64,000 bases of DNA from Cordilura impudica (GCA_963682025.1 OY821519.1:3070501-3134500); one strand, 5' to 3'; counted from the first letter of the stretch, positions 23,777 to 35,199 are shown. The notes: generated by a model not told the origin, from the sequence alone. Numbers and translations are program-made.

Positions 23777-23949
23777 AAAAAAAAAACACAGAAGAGCTCG
23801 AACCGAACCTATGGTGCGAATCTTAACTCGACAGCTCTTATGGTTCCGGAGATCATTCGTTACAAACAAAGGCACCAACGTTTTTAGAGTTTAGTTTAGT
23901 TTAGATAGCAACTTGATAGGTACGAGTGTTTCTTGTTCATAAATTTTAA

Positions 23950-25010
23950 GTCTAATAAGGAATGGCCCACTTAAATCTGGCCGCACAAAACTATTTATAA
24001 CTTTTAAGTTAAACATCAAATTTTAATAAATTATGTATTAAATAAACAGCAATTTATTGAGCTTTAAAGAAAATTAAAAGTAAATTTAAATTTTCGATAT
24101 CTTTACTTCCCACCTCTTCAAAATACTTGTTCCATTTACTTAATATCAAATGTTCAGTTTTTGCATCTTCTTTACTCTTCATTAATTTATTTTTTTACAT
24201 TTGACCAATATCTTTCGATTGATCAAAATTGTGGGCAATTAGGAGGATTAATATATTTGTCTTTATATCACTTCAGTGTTAACTTTGAATAATGATATGA
24301 TGCCAAATCAGGCCAAAATTTTAGTGAGCTTTTATGTTGTTTAATGAGTGGTAATATTCTTTTTTTTGGAGACATTCATTTGTATATAATTCTACCGTCA
24401 TTGTAGATGATGTTAGAAATGCAGAACTTTACAAGCCACAACTGAATATCATAATTTTTTTTTTTCCATATTTATCCATTTTGGTATACTTATATTTAGG
24501 GGCGACATTTCCAGTCAACTGTTTAAAATCAAATTTTACATAGGTTTCATTATCCATCACTATACAACCTTTCAGCAAGAGTCTCCTGTTTTTCTGTACG
24601 GCTTTTGTTTTTAATCGCTTGGTTAGGAGTTTAAGCCTTCGATTGAGCATATGCTTTTTGGCTCTATCTCGATCAGACATTCCAGGATTATTTTTCTTCA
24701 AAGCTGTTACTTTATTTTGGCCTTGTAACGTTTTAAAACACTGGATTTTGGAATTTTATAGAGTTTTTCAATTTTAAAACCACTATACATTATTGTATTT
24801 TCCAAAAAAGTGTGCAAAGTTTTTCACGTCTCTTTTGTTCCATGGCGTCTGTACAAAATAATATTAAGTTGACAGACTTGAAACGTGTTAAAAGTAACGG
24901 TATATGTCTTAGCAATAACATATCTAAAGAGTTAAAAATTTTATACACCACAGGCGCTGTAATCACGTTTTGAATATTGCTAGATTTTGAGCGGGCCATT
25001 ATTTAAAAGG
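23950..25010 (-). pseudogene. Tc1/mariner-superfamily transposase remnant (DD-E type)
   Basis: Minus strand: an N-terminal piece starting MARSKSSNIQN (24999), then SDRDRAKKHMLNRRLKLLTK, GCIVMDNETYVKFDFKQLTG (first Asp), and in broken frames FWPDLASYHYSK (second Asp) and NPPNCPQFRSIERYW (Glu). The order and motifs fit a mariner-superfamily transposase whose nearest relatives I cannot name. Many frameshifts; termini not identified. Confidence 0.72.
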
Positions 25011-25044
25011 TAAATTTTTCCAAAATTATATATGTAGAATCTAG

Positions 25045-25696
25045 GGTGGGGCGATTAGTATGGAAGGAAAAAAATCTTAATGGGCGCTTCGCGTTTCTGA
25101 TTCTTGGGATTGTACTGAGCAAAAAAGTCCACTAGACCATACGTCTACGGTGAAAATCGAGCTTCCAGATTTTGACTTGCAGTTTTTTCTCAGACTTTAT
25201 TTTTTTTTTGGAAAATTTGCAAATTTTCTTGGGCTCATATTTCGTAAACTATTTGAAATTTTGACTTAACAAATTTTGACAAAAGTAAAGTTGTAGCTAT
25301 TGTCTCGGGCTACAATTTCTCTGAACATATTACTTAGAAAAACTTCGTTTTCATGGTCAAAAAGTCGAAAATGTAGAAAATTCACCACTTTTTGTCACGT
25401 TTTTTTTTTTGGTATTTTGGCCTATAACAGCCAAACCATTGAGATTTTCGATCCAATACTAAGAAAAAATTTGTAGCTAAGACAATAGTTAAGAACTCTC
25501 TAGTACATCGCAAAAGCATTGGAATGCTCCTTTAGGCAGTTTTGGCCTTGTGAAAATGCAAATTTTTCGTGAAAATATTGATAAATTACCATTTTCAGTT
25601 GTTCATAGCGCAAAATCATAAAAATGTTCTATACACATTGTAGATACAACTTCCGTCTGACGTCGATTAAACTATAATGAAAATTATTTTTCTCTC
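25045..25696. other. Unassigned repeat-like intron DNA
   Basis: Starts near CTAGGGTGGGGCGATTAGTA; GC content is higher than around it in places (GGGCGCTTCGCG). No frame or terminus recognised. It directly precedes the outer TIR element. Confidence 0.35.
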
Positions 25697-26306
25697 GATT
25701 ACACTGTGGAACAAATTCAGGTTTGCAAAAGTTAGGTCGATTCTGAGAGTGAGGGGTGAAAATAGAGGCTATATTAGAAGACCCGTATCGCGGCGTTTGT
25801 TTATGTTGGTTCGAACTTTGCAGTCAAATGCCGATTTTCAGCATATTGTTTATATGGTTTTTTGGTTATAACTCATCGACTAATTTATATTTTTTCAATC
25901 TGTAAAAGCCAAATTATTGCTAGAGCCCTGTGCAACAATTAAAAATTTTTAAAAAATTGATTTACAAAATTTTTTGTGGTGCTTATGAAGCAAAATGTTG
26001 GAAAAATTATTTTTTTTTCATGCTTTTTGAAAATATTTTCCACAAAACTAAGTCTTTTTTGCTTTCTGTTTGATCTATAATATGCTTCTCAGTTTCTTCA
26101 ATAAATTTCATTTGAAAAGAAAACAATCATAATACAAAACTTGCGTTTTCCAGCTTAATATTAATTTACTTCTCATTTTTTATGTACCAGTTTTGTTCAG
26201 TGTTGGTTTTGAAGAAACATTGAAAAAGAAATTATAAAAATATGAAAAAAAAATATATTTTTGAAATGTTAGATATGAAAAGTTTTAAGTAAAAAAATTA
26301 AATAAA

Positions 26307-26588
26307 TTAAATTAATGATTTGGCCAGTTGCCGTTTAGCAGGCGGCTGTGGATCAACATCACTGCTCTCTCTAATATCTTGGTCATCGCCATCATCATCA
26401 GAAAGGTCGATAATTTCGTCCAACAGATATTCTGGAATTTCATCTTTGTCTTCCCCTTCTTCCTCTTTTTCCTCGTCTTCCTCTTCTGCAACAATTCCAC
26501 CCAATTGGTTTTGTGTGACTAGGATTAGGTTCTTTGATGTTTCATAGGATGTACCTTCACCAGGGTCGTATTCTGAGAAGAAATCCAT
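26307..26588 (-). CDS. Short acidic ORF of the outer TIR element
   Basis: 93 residues from MDFFSEYDPGEGTSYET to KRQLAKSLI. Residues 34-52 are almost all Glu/Asp/Lys (AEEEDEEKEEEGEDKDE), and 58-80 hold LDEIIDLSDDDGDDQDI. It ends with a basic KRQLAK. The frame is open further upstream through ATSM across the Transib junction, where the pre-insertion sequence reads STTTAAATSM, so the original protein may have been slightly longer and was cut by the insertion at 26600. Function unknown; acidic tails are common in transposase C-termini, so it may be a leftover of one. Confidence 0.5.
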   Translation of the reverse strand: MDFFSEYDPGEGTSYETSKNLILVTQNQLGGIVAEEEDEEKEEEGEDKDEIPEYLLDEIIDLSDDDGDDQDIRESSDVDPQPPAKRQLAKSLI

Positions 26589-26888
26589 GGATGTAGCAGC
26601 GGCGCACAGTGGCGCCATTTGAGTTTTTTCGTTGCAAAAATCATATCTTTTGAACCGAATAACATAATTGAACAGTTTAAACAGCATATGATAGATAACT
26701 GTTCAGCCTATGAAATGAGCGTTTGGCAAGGGTACTACGCTTTGTAGGGGCCTACTTATGGGTTATCAAAGTTAAAATTTGTAGAAAAATCAATTTTATG
26801 GTAACTAAAAAAATTATTTTTATGTTTTATGTTTTAAATTATTACCCAACAAATTAAAAAAAAATACTTCTTTTTTAAATTTATTTTT

Positions 26889-28986
26889 TCAATTTTCTGT
26901 AAAATATTTATCACAATTCGTAAGAGAAGGTATATCTAAAAGACTAATCATTTCTAAACTATAATTATTTTCTAACTCTATTCGTGACTTCACATGCCGC
27001 AGGGAAGAAATAAGTGGATCGGAAGATGCTGCCAACATGTTGAAGAGGTCCTCATTTTGCCTTACCCTTGATGCTTTGAATGTGTTCTGCAATCTATATT
27101 TTTTATAAAATTTGTTAAGAGACTCCTGTGCTTCTTCAGAAAGCTCTCCAATTGGCAAAGACTGGTACTCAATTATATCTTTGCCATGCGCCAATATTTT
27201 ATGGACGGTCGGGGTCAACTTCTTCTGTGGATACATTTCTGCTAAAAGAGATGCAGTTTTCGATGCATATTCTCCATATTTTGTAGAATTGACATTTTCT
27301 TTGCAGTTTAAAGCATTCAAGATCGTTCCCAATCTTTTCACGATTTGATTGTCAATTCCAGTGATTCTAGTTACTGCCTCATCATTTTCCAAAAATCTCC
27401 TAGAAGTGTTTCCATCGTTTGAGTTACCGTATCCGTGCTTGGGACAGTCTACTTTTAGTCCAACTTCTTTAAAAAAGCATCCTGTATTTGCTTCTTTCTG
27501 ATCTTTTCCTTATCCTTTATTGATGTATTTTCATCGAAGTTTACCTCCTCTTGTGGTAGGGTATACGCCAGTTTTAGCAAGAACTCTATACACCTTATCC
27601 TTGCGTGCAATGGTGACATTCCATATTCGTAATTCTCCTCGTTTGTAGAATCGTTTAAATTACCAAAGTTCTTCTGACTCTTTTTGCAAATCGGGCATGA
27701 CAATGTTGAGGTTGTTCCTGTCAGTTCGTTTACGACTTTTCCGTCAACCATGGTCAGGTGGAACTCGTAATTGCATTCAATATATTTTCCTTCTCCAATT
27801 TGCAGCTTTTTAGGCTTAATCTTACTTATTTGTTCTTCAATGTCCTTCACCGTGGTCCTTATGAGTTTTGCCGATTCCCTTGCAAACTGAAACATTATTG
27901 GTCGGCAATAATGCACTGATGACGGACGTGGATTTTTCCAGTGTAGGGAAATATCAGATTTTAGCCGCAAAGGAACAACAGATGCCATAAACATATTTCC
28001 GTCCGATATTGTAGCGTCATTGGAAGATATCCTTTGATTATAAACGCTTTGTCCGGATGATCCATCGCAGCCCCATTTACTGATCAATGTCAGTTTCTCA
28101 GGAAGAATTTTCACCTCATTTTCAGGAAGACTCTCCAACAACCGTTTTGCTGTATGGTCCATGAGATCCTGCAGATTGGCTTTCACAGAGACTTCCGTAA
28201 ACTCCGTATGCAGTGGTCGTGAATTTATTTTGGCTTGCGTAATATGCTTGTATCCTGGTAAAACGTCAGCCCCGTGTCGCATCAAGGATGCCCGTAGTAT
28301 CTCATATTTTTCTTTGGAAAGTTGTAAGTCCATAAACAAGGCCAAGGCTTCTTCGGAACCATACTTTTTAATGTGTGCGTTTGTGGGCGTGGGAATGCTT
28401 TCCTTAATCCTTTTTAGTCGCAGTGGGCTTGCATCAGCAACAGATTTTGTAATCTGCGACCTAACTCTTTCACTATCCCTTGTATATTTAATAGACAGCG
28501 CGTCCGATAAATGCTTCGTGGTCAAGTCATTGGTGGCATCGGCAAGATTCCTCTTTCTTCTGAAAATTGAACACTCCTCAATACTTTTTTTGGCCTTCCT
28601 TTTGCTCCTCTGGTTGATGTGGTGGGTTTATTTACTGCCAATATATCCAGGATGGTGTCTTCACTAAGCCAGTCCTCGTATTTGGAGTTGAAGTTCTGAA
28701 TGGTTCGATTAGATTTCACCCATTTAGCCTTAATATTTGCATATATCAGATAAAAATTATTTTTTATAATTTCGCTTCTCTCAATATTTCCGTATAAGCT
28801 ATCAAGTTCTTCTAAAGCAGCTTCCGTGAAAAACTTTGGTGTGGTTGACCTTCTAAATAGTTTAAATAATTTTGAATTGTTCAACGCCATGTTTTCAGTA
28901 CTTAAATTGTTTAACGCCATGGTTTCAGTAATTGTTGCACCAACTTTCAGTCGTATACTAATCCAGGCATTATGCTTATTTTGCAA
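26889..28986 (-). pseudogene. Transib transposase, RAG1-like core, two frameshifts
   Basis: About 690 codons in three overlapping pieces: 28986-28522, 28525-27455 and 27392-26889. Piece 1 ends with a GRPKK basic motif and the frame passes to piece 2 at an A7 run near 28590. Piece 2 has WGCDGSSGQS (first Asp at 28064-28066), FHLTMVDGKVVNELTG (second Asp at 27743-27745) and CPIC (zinc cysteines). A T6/A3 run near 27470 shifts to piece 3, with GNTSRRFLEND, TVHKILAHG (two zinc histidines) and GELSEEAQESLNKFYKKYR (Glu near 27136). This order matches RAG1: D, D, CxxC, GNxARK, HxxxxH, E. All key residues are kept. A start at MALNNL (about 28920) is also possible. Confidence 0.87.
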
Positions 28987-29081
28987 TATATAGTCTTATG
29001 ATACCATGCCTAAAAATTTACCTGTTCCTGCATACATATGGATTTAGGCTGAATTATGCAATTTTGATATTATGCTCGTGT

Positions 29082-29264
29082 CTAAATAAGATTTGTGCCT
29101 ACCTGGAGGGACCATAAGTCAATATTGTTCTTGACCATTTGTACTCCAAAGTAATTTTTAAGTGAGGTGCGTACCTTCGAATTTAAATGAGTAGTTTTTT
29201 GTGCATCCTGTGTCTGTAACAGAATATTGGGAGTAGACTTTGGCAGAGGCTCACAGGTAGACAA
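29082..29264 (-). CDS. Possible upstream exon or 5' ORF of the Transib
   Basis: Open frame MSTCEPLPKSTPNILLQTQD to NNIDLWSLQ, followed by a donor-like CAG|GTAGGC (29102-29108). It lies within the Transib, 5' of the transposase, where a spliced first exon would be. No homology recalled; may be chance. Confidence 0.25.
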   Translation of the reverse strand: MSTCEPLPKSTPNILLQTQDAQKTTHLNSKVRTSLKNYFGVQMVKNNIDLWSLQVGTNLI

Positions 29265-30639
29265 CCGACTTAAAATGCAATTTTCAAACTATTAGATCAA
29301 ACTACTGTCAGTCAAAACATGTAAAGGATGCACCCCATACAATTTCTGCAACCATGTCTTTTTAACCTTTTTTACCTCTAGAAGCCAAACGGGCACGTAC
29401 GGGCAGATAATACCTTTTGAATTATGTAAAGAAATAATCAGAGAACATGTTTTGCAAATATGGCAAATATAGAAAAATATAGATTTTTTTATTTTCCGTC
29501 AAAGTTGAAAAATAGTGAAAAAACGGAAAGTTTTTAAATAGTGATTTACCAGGAGAAACACAAAGCAAACAGTTAATTTTTTTTATCATTATACATTTAA
29601 TAAATACATTAATCAATACAAACAAAAAATAAGGCGATCCGTTACCTATTTTTCGTGATATTACACCTGAAATCGCAACAAATTGACTAAAAATCTGTGT
29701 TTTTTTGAAAACCGAAGGTCTGCCAACTTTGAACGGTTATATCTTCTAAACTAAAAATGTGGTATTATTAAGAGTAGCATATTTGAAATCGTTGAAAAGT
29801 TTCCTATAACATGGGTTTATTCAAAACTTCGTCGGCGCACATGAAAATTTTGATTTTTGCAACCTCGTTTGCTCTACGGGCGCCACTGTGCGGCGGTTGT
29901 AGTACTGATAACGATTAAAAAAATTCGACTAACATAAACAAACGCCGCGATACGGGTCTTCTAATTTAGCCTCTGTTTTCACCCCTCACTCTCAGAATCG
30001 ACCTAACTTTTGCTAACCTGAATTTGTTACACAGTGTAATCATATAAAAAACTTAAAATTCTGCGACTAGGTTTTTGTAAAAGTGCGTCCGGATTTAACG
30101 TGGAAAATGTTTTACTTTAGGAACTGTATTTTTTGGTGGCAGCTATTCCAAATAGGTTGATGACAACCGTCGAGTTCTAGGGTGGTTGGATTTGTAAATA
30201 CGGGTTCTATTTGCTCCAATAAAATTCTATTGAATTGCACTTCAACTTTGCCAATTAAAAGGGTTAATTAATTTATAATTTCTCGTAATTTTAGAAATTA
30301 TAAAATTAATAATTAGGGTTTGGGATTATAAAGTGAGGGGGTTTAAGAAATAAGAACAAATACTACATAAGTGGTAATTCAACAAAAGTTTATGTAAATA
30401 ATAAGTTCCTCACCACTCGAGTGATAAAATCCAAGTAAGTTTACAAAATTATTTTAGGCTTCAAAAAGCATCGGTTTAACATAAAAAAAGTTATTTTAGC
30501 TAAATTTACTTCATTTTGTAATTTTAAAAGGTTACTCAAATTCAACGAACCCGAATATTTTTAGATATTACATTTCATTCGTGATATCGATAAGAAAATT
30601 TTTTATGTTAAGTAATCGACATTAAATTTTATAATCAAA

Positions 30640-30861
30640 ATCATATGAGTCCGATCACAGGGGAGATGTGTAAACATCTGGTAATAAATAAAATGCAGAA
30701 GACAGCGACAAAAAGGTTATTACATATCATAATTTTTTCACCAAACAATCATGTCACACCGATTTGTCTTAATGCTCACATGTTACGCGTAAGATCTTAC
30801 GCTCACATAATACGCTGTTTTTGTGATTGTATTGTGAATTAGAAATTTACCCCCCTGCGCG
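30640..30861 (+). mobile_element. MITE family C, copy 2
   Basis: Begins ATCATATGAGTCCGATCACA with GATGTGTAAACATCTGG; ends TTACCCCCCTGCGCG. The terminal AGATGTTTACACAT is lost. Interior (GCGACAAAAAGGTTAT) as copy 1, with an extra ACGCTGTTTTTGTGATTG block. Confidence 0.68.
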
Positions 30862-31859
30862 AACGTAGTTTTGACAGGAACTATAAAAGCCTAAAGTCCA
30901 ATTTTCCTAACATGAGTTAGCTGCAACATTGTTTTTTAATCAATATCCCTCATACCTCTTCGTTGATGGAAGTTCCCATATGCAATTTAGTTAAGAATTT
31001 GTGTCACCACAAATACGTCAAAACATTTTCAGGTCAAATAACATTCAATTGAAAAACAATGGATATCCTCAATACAAGTGGCAACCAAGCGTCAGCCTAA
31101 AATATATTCAACCATAGTCAAACTCTTGGTTAGTCAAATTTACTGTATAAAAGAAAAAAAAAGCTTATTGTCTGACGTTTTTTTCTTAGGTACTAAGAAG
31201 GAAACGAAAATCTATAGGCAGAAATTTGTAAGAATATTACTCATTATAATTTTAAGATCTAAGCAACAAAATTTTAACTTAAAAAAATTTTCAAAAATTT
31301 TTACTTTTTATGGGCAAATGTTTCTGTCCAAGATGAATAGTAATCCACGTAGATATTGATTTACACCCACGAGACCAAAAAGTATGACAATAATACAATA
31401 ACGTTACATATGTGTAAAGTAAATGAAAGCACATGGAAAGCACATAGTAAAATTGTATTAAAATAATAATATTCATAAAAATACCTACTCGAACATACAT
31501 TTTTATGCATTCAATTAAATTAAAATATTCATAAAAATGTTTTCAGTTTGTTTCTGAAGTGCCTGCTTGTCTGTAATTCAAATTGTAAAATTAATTATAA
31601 TGTTCAATTCATACAGAAGTTTATGTAAAAATACATGGCATCCATATATTTTTTTTCCTGTGTGCAATTAATAATAAATTTTAAGAACTACGTAGCGATT
31701 GTATTTTATTTTTTTTCTGGCCAATTGATATTAATTTTAATTTAATATCAAATCACTCTAATAATCATATTAAATATAAAAAATATTGTGAAATTCTAAA
31801 ATTTTGTTTTTCGTTCATAAAGTTTTCATAGTATGAAAATAAATTTTTTAATTTCTTAC

Positions 31860-32046
31860 CATTTTGCATAGCCACACTTTTATCCTCAACCCGACTGACA
31901 TAACAGCACAGCTCATCCTGTCGTTCGGCATTTTCAATAAGTTCAGCTTCAACGGAGAAACCCCACATTTGTTCCAAAGTCGTACGATGTAGCTCGACTT
32001 GATATAAAATTTTCATGCAAACTTCCACAAATTCATGGTTATGCAA
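31860..32046 (-). CDS. sif: sif exon: RBD end and first half of the PDZ domain
   Basis: 187 bp: 62 codons plus one base (G), starting [19 protein letters not shown] and ending KSVAMQN. Acceptor AG at 32047-32048, donor GTAAGA from 31859. The PDZ begins around ILYQVEL, and [12 protein letters not shown] corresponds to the carboxylate-binding loop and strand B (GFSV in place of GLGF). PDZ domains of this family bind C-terminal tails of membrane proteins. The split glycine codon (G|GT) is completed by the exon at 20654-20768, 11.1 kb away across the Helitron and Transib insertions. Confidence 0.94.
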
Positions 32047-32667
32047 CTGTTGAGCAAAAAAAAAATCCAGACAAAGGAAACAATTATTTAATTTGAATAA
32101 TTATAATTTTATTTTGAAAGTTTGATATGGTTTGACCTCTAAATATTTTTAAACAAATACTGTTTAAGTCCTACACTATGCCCCCGTTCTTGGTTTGCAA
32201 TGGCAAATCTGTGAATTTAAAAAAAAATTGCATTTAAATTCAAATCTTTTGCAAAGTGGCTAACCAATTTTTCTAACAGTACATACAAATACAATTACAA
32301 ATTCAATATTTTAACATCTTTCAATGTATTAAAGTAGAAAAGCTGATTAGGTTTTCGTAGTTTCAATATGACATAGATGCAATCGCATGGTGATAGAGTT
32401 CAAATTGAATTTCTTTCGATGTGTTCATGAGTATGTGTGTGTGTGTGTGCGATTATAAGACGGAAGCAAACTGTCATTTGCATCAGTGATTGTGATTTCC
32501 GTTTTGTAGTATACTTTGGTACTCATACAGCGCTTAGCTAAATAATTAAAAAACTGTCAACTTTTAAATTTAGAAAACTTTATTGCAATTCAATGGATTT
32601 GCTTAAGAGAGTTGGGTGCTATAGGACGTCAAAGAATATGAATGTCATTCAAAAGCTATATAAAAAA

Positions 32668-33566
32668 AATCATGTGGGTCCGATCACAGGGGAGATGTAT
32701 AAACATCTACTAATTAAAGATTTTTTATGGCACTTTTTTAAAATCAAACAGAAAGCGTAATATATGTATCACTCATAGCAACCAACTGCAGGGGCTCTGC
32801 TAATATAAAAATATTTACTATTATTTATTATTTCAACTGGTTAATGTTTCGCTTTTCATTTTTAATTTTTGGTTTTCATTTTTCATTTTTTATTGTTAAT
32901 TTTTCATTCATCATTTTTTATTTTTTATTTTTAATTTTTTATTTTCCATTTTTCATTTTTCGTTTTTCATTTTTCATTTTTCATTATATATTTTTAATTT
33001 TTTTTTTATTTTTCATTTTTCATTTTTCATTCTTTGGTTTTCTTTTTTTATTTTTAATTTTTTGTTTTTCATTTTTTATTTATCATTTTTCACTTTTACT
33101 TTTCATTTTAATTTTGAATTTTTGATTTTGTTTTTCATTTTTCTTTTTTAATTTTTTATGTTAAATTTTTTATTTTTCATTTAAAATTTTTTATTTTTCA
33201 TTTTTTATTTTTCATTTATCATATTTCATTTTTAATTTTTTATTTTTCATTTTTCATTTTATATTTTTCATTTTTCATTTTTTATTTGCCATTTTTCATT
33301 TATTATTTTTCAATTACCGTTTTTCATTTCTCATTTTTCATTTTTTATATATCAATTTTCAATTTTCATTTTTTATTTTTTTTTCATTTCTAATTTTTTA
33401 TTTTTCCTTTTTCGTTTTTCGTTTTTCATTTTTTATTATTCATTTTTCATTTTTCATTTTTGTTTTTCATTTTTCTTTTTTCTTTTTTAATTTTTTATGT
33501 TTAATTTTTTATTTTTCATTTAAAATTTTTTATTTTTAATTTTTTATTTTTCATTTATCATTTTAT

Positions 33567-33598
<32 letters not shown>

Positions 33599-35195
33599 TA
33601 TATTTTTCATTTTTCATTTTTTATTTGCCATTTTTCATTTATTATTTTTCATTTCTCATTTTTCATTTTTTATATATCATTTTTAATTTTTCATTTTTCA
33701 TTTTTAATTTTTTATTTCTCATTTTTAATTTTTTATTTTTCATTTTTCCTTTTTAGTTTTTCATTTTTCATTTTCTATTTTTCATTTGTTATTTCATTTG
33801 TCATTTTTTATTTTTCATTTATATTTTAATGTTTTATTTTTCGTTTTTAATTTTTTATGTTTAATTTTTTATTTTCTCATTTTCTATTTTTAATTCTTTA
33901 TTTTTCATTTTTCATTTGTCATTTTTCATTTTTAATTCTTCGTTTTGCATTTTTCGTTTTTATTTTTTTATTTTTCATTTTTGATTTTTCATTTTTTATT
34001 ATACCCTATACCACTATGTGGTTTGGGTATAATGACTTTGTGCTGCTGTTTTTAACAACCAAAAATATTTGACCTACACCTTCTTTAATCTTTAATTATA
34101 ACGATCGAATCAGAATCACTATCTGATTCGATTTAACGATGTCCGTCCGTCCGTCCGTCTGTGTGTCCATGTAAAGTTTGTAATCAAACTGCAGGTCGCA
34201 AATATGAATATATTTTGATGAAATTTGGTATGTGAGCTTTAATCGGCCATAGGATGAACGCTATTGAAATTGGTGAGAATCGGTCAATGTTCAGACCTAG
34301 CCATCATACAAATGACCCCTATGAAATCGACTTAAATTGCCATAAGATCCAAATTATCATATAAATCTTAGTCAAATTGGGTTTGTATGTGTTTATTACA
34401 TCCATTAATCGGTAGTCAAAAAATGATCCCTATGGGACAACTCTTAGTCATAGGCCCCATATAGAACTGCTTCCCGATCTTCACTTAAATCTATCAAAAA
34501 ACGAAAATATTACACTGATTCTTCTCAAATTTTGTTTGTATATATTTTTGCAAAATACAAGAGACTCTACCAAACATGGTCAGCATCGGTCCATTTTTGG
34601 GCCTAGTCCCCATATAGATATAGCATCCGATATGAACTTTTTCATATCTGCAGCTGAAAAAATTAATAAAAATCCCACTCAAATTTGGTTTATGCTTATT
34701 TTCTATATCCAGTTAGTTGGGCCTGAGAGATAGGGTCTCTAAACGCATGGTATAGGGTATCGTATAGTCGGTCTAGACCGACTATAATTTTCTTACTTAT
34801 TTTTCAATTATCGTTTTTCATTTTTTATATTTTAAATTTTTTATTTTTCATTTTTTATTTTTCATTCTTCATTTTTAATTTTTCATTTTTTTTTCAATTT
34901 TTATTTTTCCTTTTTTCCTTTTTTCATTTTTTATGTTTAATTTTTTATTTTTTATTTTGCATTTATCATTTAAAATTTATAATTTTTAATTTTTTGTTTT
35001 TGATTTGTCATTTTAAATTTTTAATTTTTTATTTTTTGATTATCAATTTTCATTTGTCATTTTTCATTTTTGATTTTTCGTTTTGCATTTTTAATTTTTT
35101 ATTTTTCATTTTTGATTTTGCATTTTTCAGTTTTCATTTTTTATTTTTAATTTTTCGTTTTTCATTTTTCATTTATTATTTTTCATTTTTATACT
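32668..35195 (+). repeat. MITE family C, copy 3, expanded by a TTTTTCATTT minisatellite
   Basis: Starts AATCATGTGGGTCCGATCAC, GGGGAGATGTATAAACATCT, then GGGGCTCTGCTAATATAAAA and a Family C interior. From about 32845 to 35190 it becomes an imperfect ~10-bp tandem built on ATTTTTCATTTTTTATTTTT. Apparent long Phe-rich frames (FHFSFFIF and the like) are translations of this repeat. A DINE (34000-34799) is inserted within. The right end of the MITE is not found. Confidence 0.75.
34000..34799 (+). mobile_element. DINE-1-like element, copy 7
   Basis: Full-length copy inside the satellite: TTATACCCTATACCACTATG at the start, (GTCC)n at 34141, intact hairpin 34764-34787, end TTTTCTTACTT. The satellite resumes immediately on both sides. 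Confidence 0.87.
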
Positions 35196-35199
35196 ATTC

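Larger units (their letters stand above)
26605..29890 (-). mobile_element. Transib-type DNA transposon with RSS-like ends
   Basis: 3286-bp element flanked by a perfect 5-bp duplication CGGCG (26600-26604 and 29891-29895), the CGNCG-type target known for Transibs. Ends: heptamer CACAGTG (26605-26611 and inverted at 29884-29890), GCGCC, then after 22 bp (left) or 23 bp (right) GCAAAAATC (26634-26642; inverted 29852-29860). This mirrors the V(D)J signal layout, heptamer-23-nonamer. It carries a RAG1-like transposase on the minus strand and sits inside an older TIR element, so it is a later insertion. Known: Transibs are regarded as the source of the RAG1 core and RSS. Confidence 0.9.
25702..30036. 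mobile_element. Outer TIR DNA element (about 1.04 kb without the Transib), host of the insertion
   Basis: Inverted repeats of about 110 bp, roughly 95% alike: 25702-25811 begins CACTGTGGAACAAATTCAGG and the right arm (29927-30036) read inward begins CACTGTGTAACAAATTCAGG. Both arms include GTTAGGTCGATTCTGAGAGT and CCCGTATCGCGGCGTTTG. TA flanks both ends (25700-25701, 30037-30038); GATTA/TAATC outside are mirror images, so a longer duplication is not evident. Removing the Transib and one CGGCG leaves 1044 bp with one short acidic frame and no transposase. Confidence 0.8.

Noticed and set aside
28161..28667. 168-codon plus-strand frame
   Set aside because: Lies opposite the Transib transposase; the minus frame carries the catalytic motifs, so this is a shadow.
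25697..30041. 5-bp target duplication for the outer TIR element (GATTA/TAATC)
   Set aside because: The two flanks are reverse complements, not direct repeats; only TA is shared directly.
32844..33125. Long Phe-rich open frames in the satellite (also near 33857, 34994, 56908, 57152)
   Set aside because: Direct translation of the ATTTTTCATTT array, which has few stops in one frame; no conservation or codon signal.
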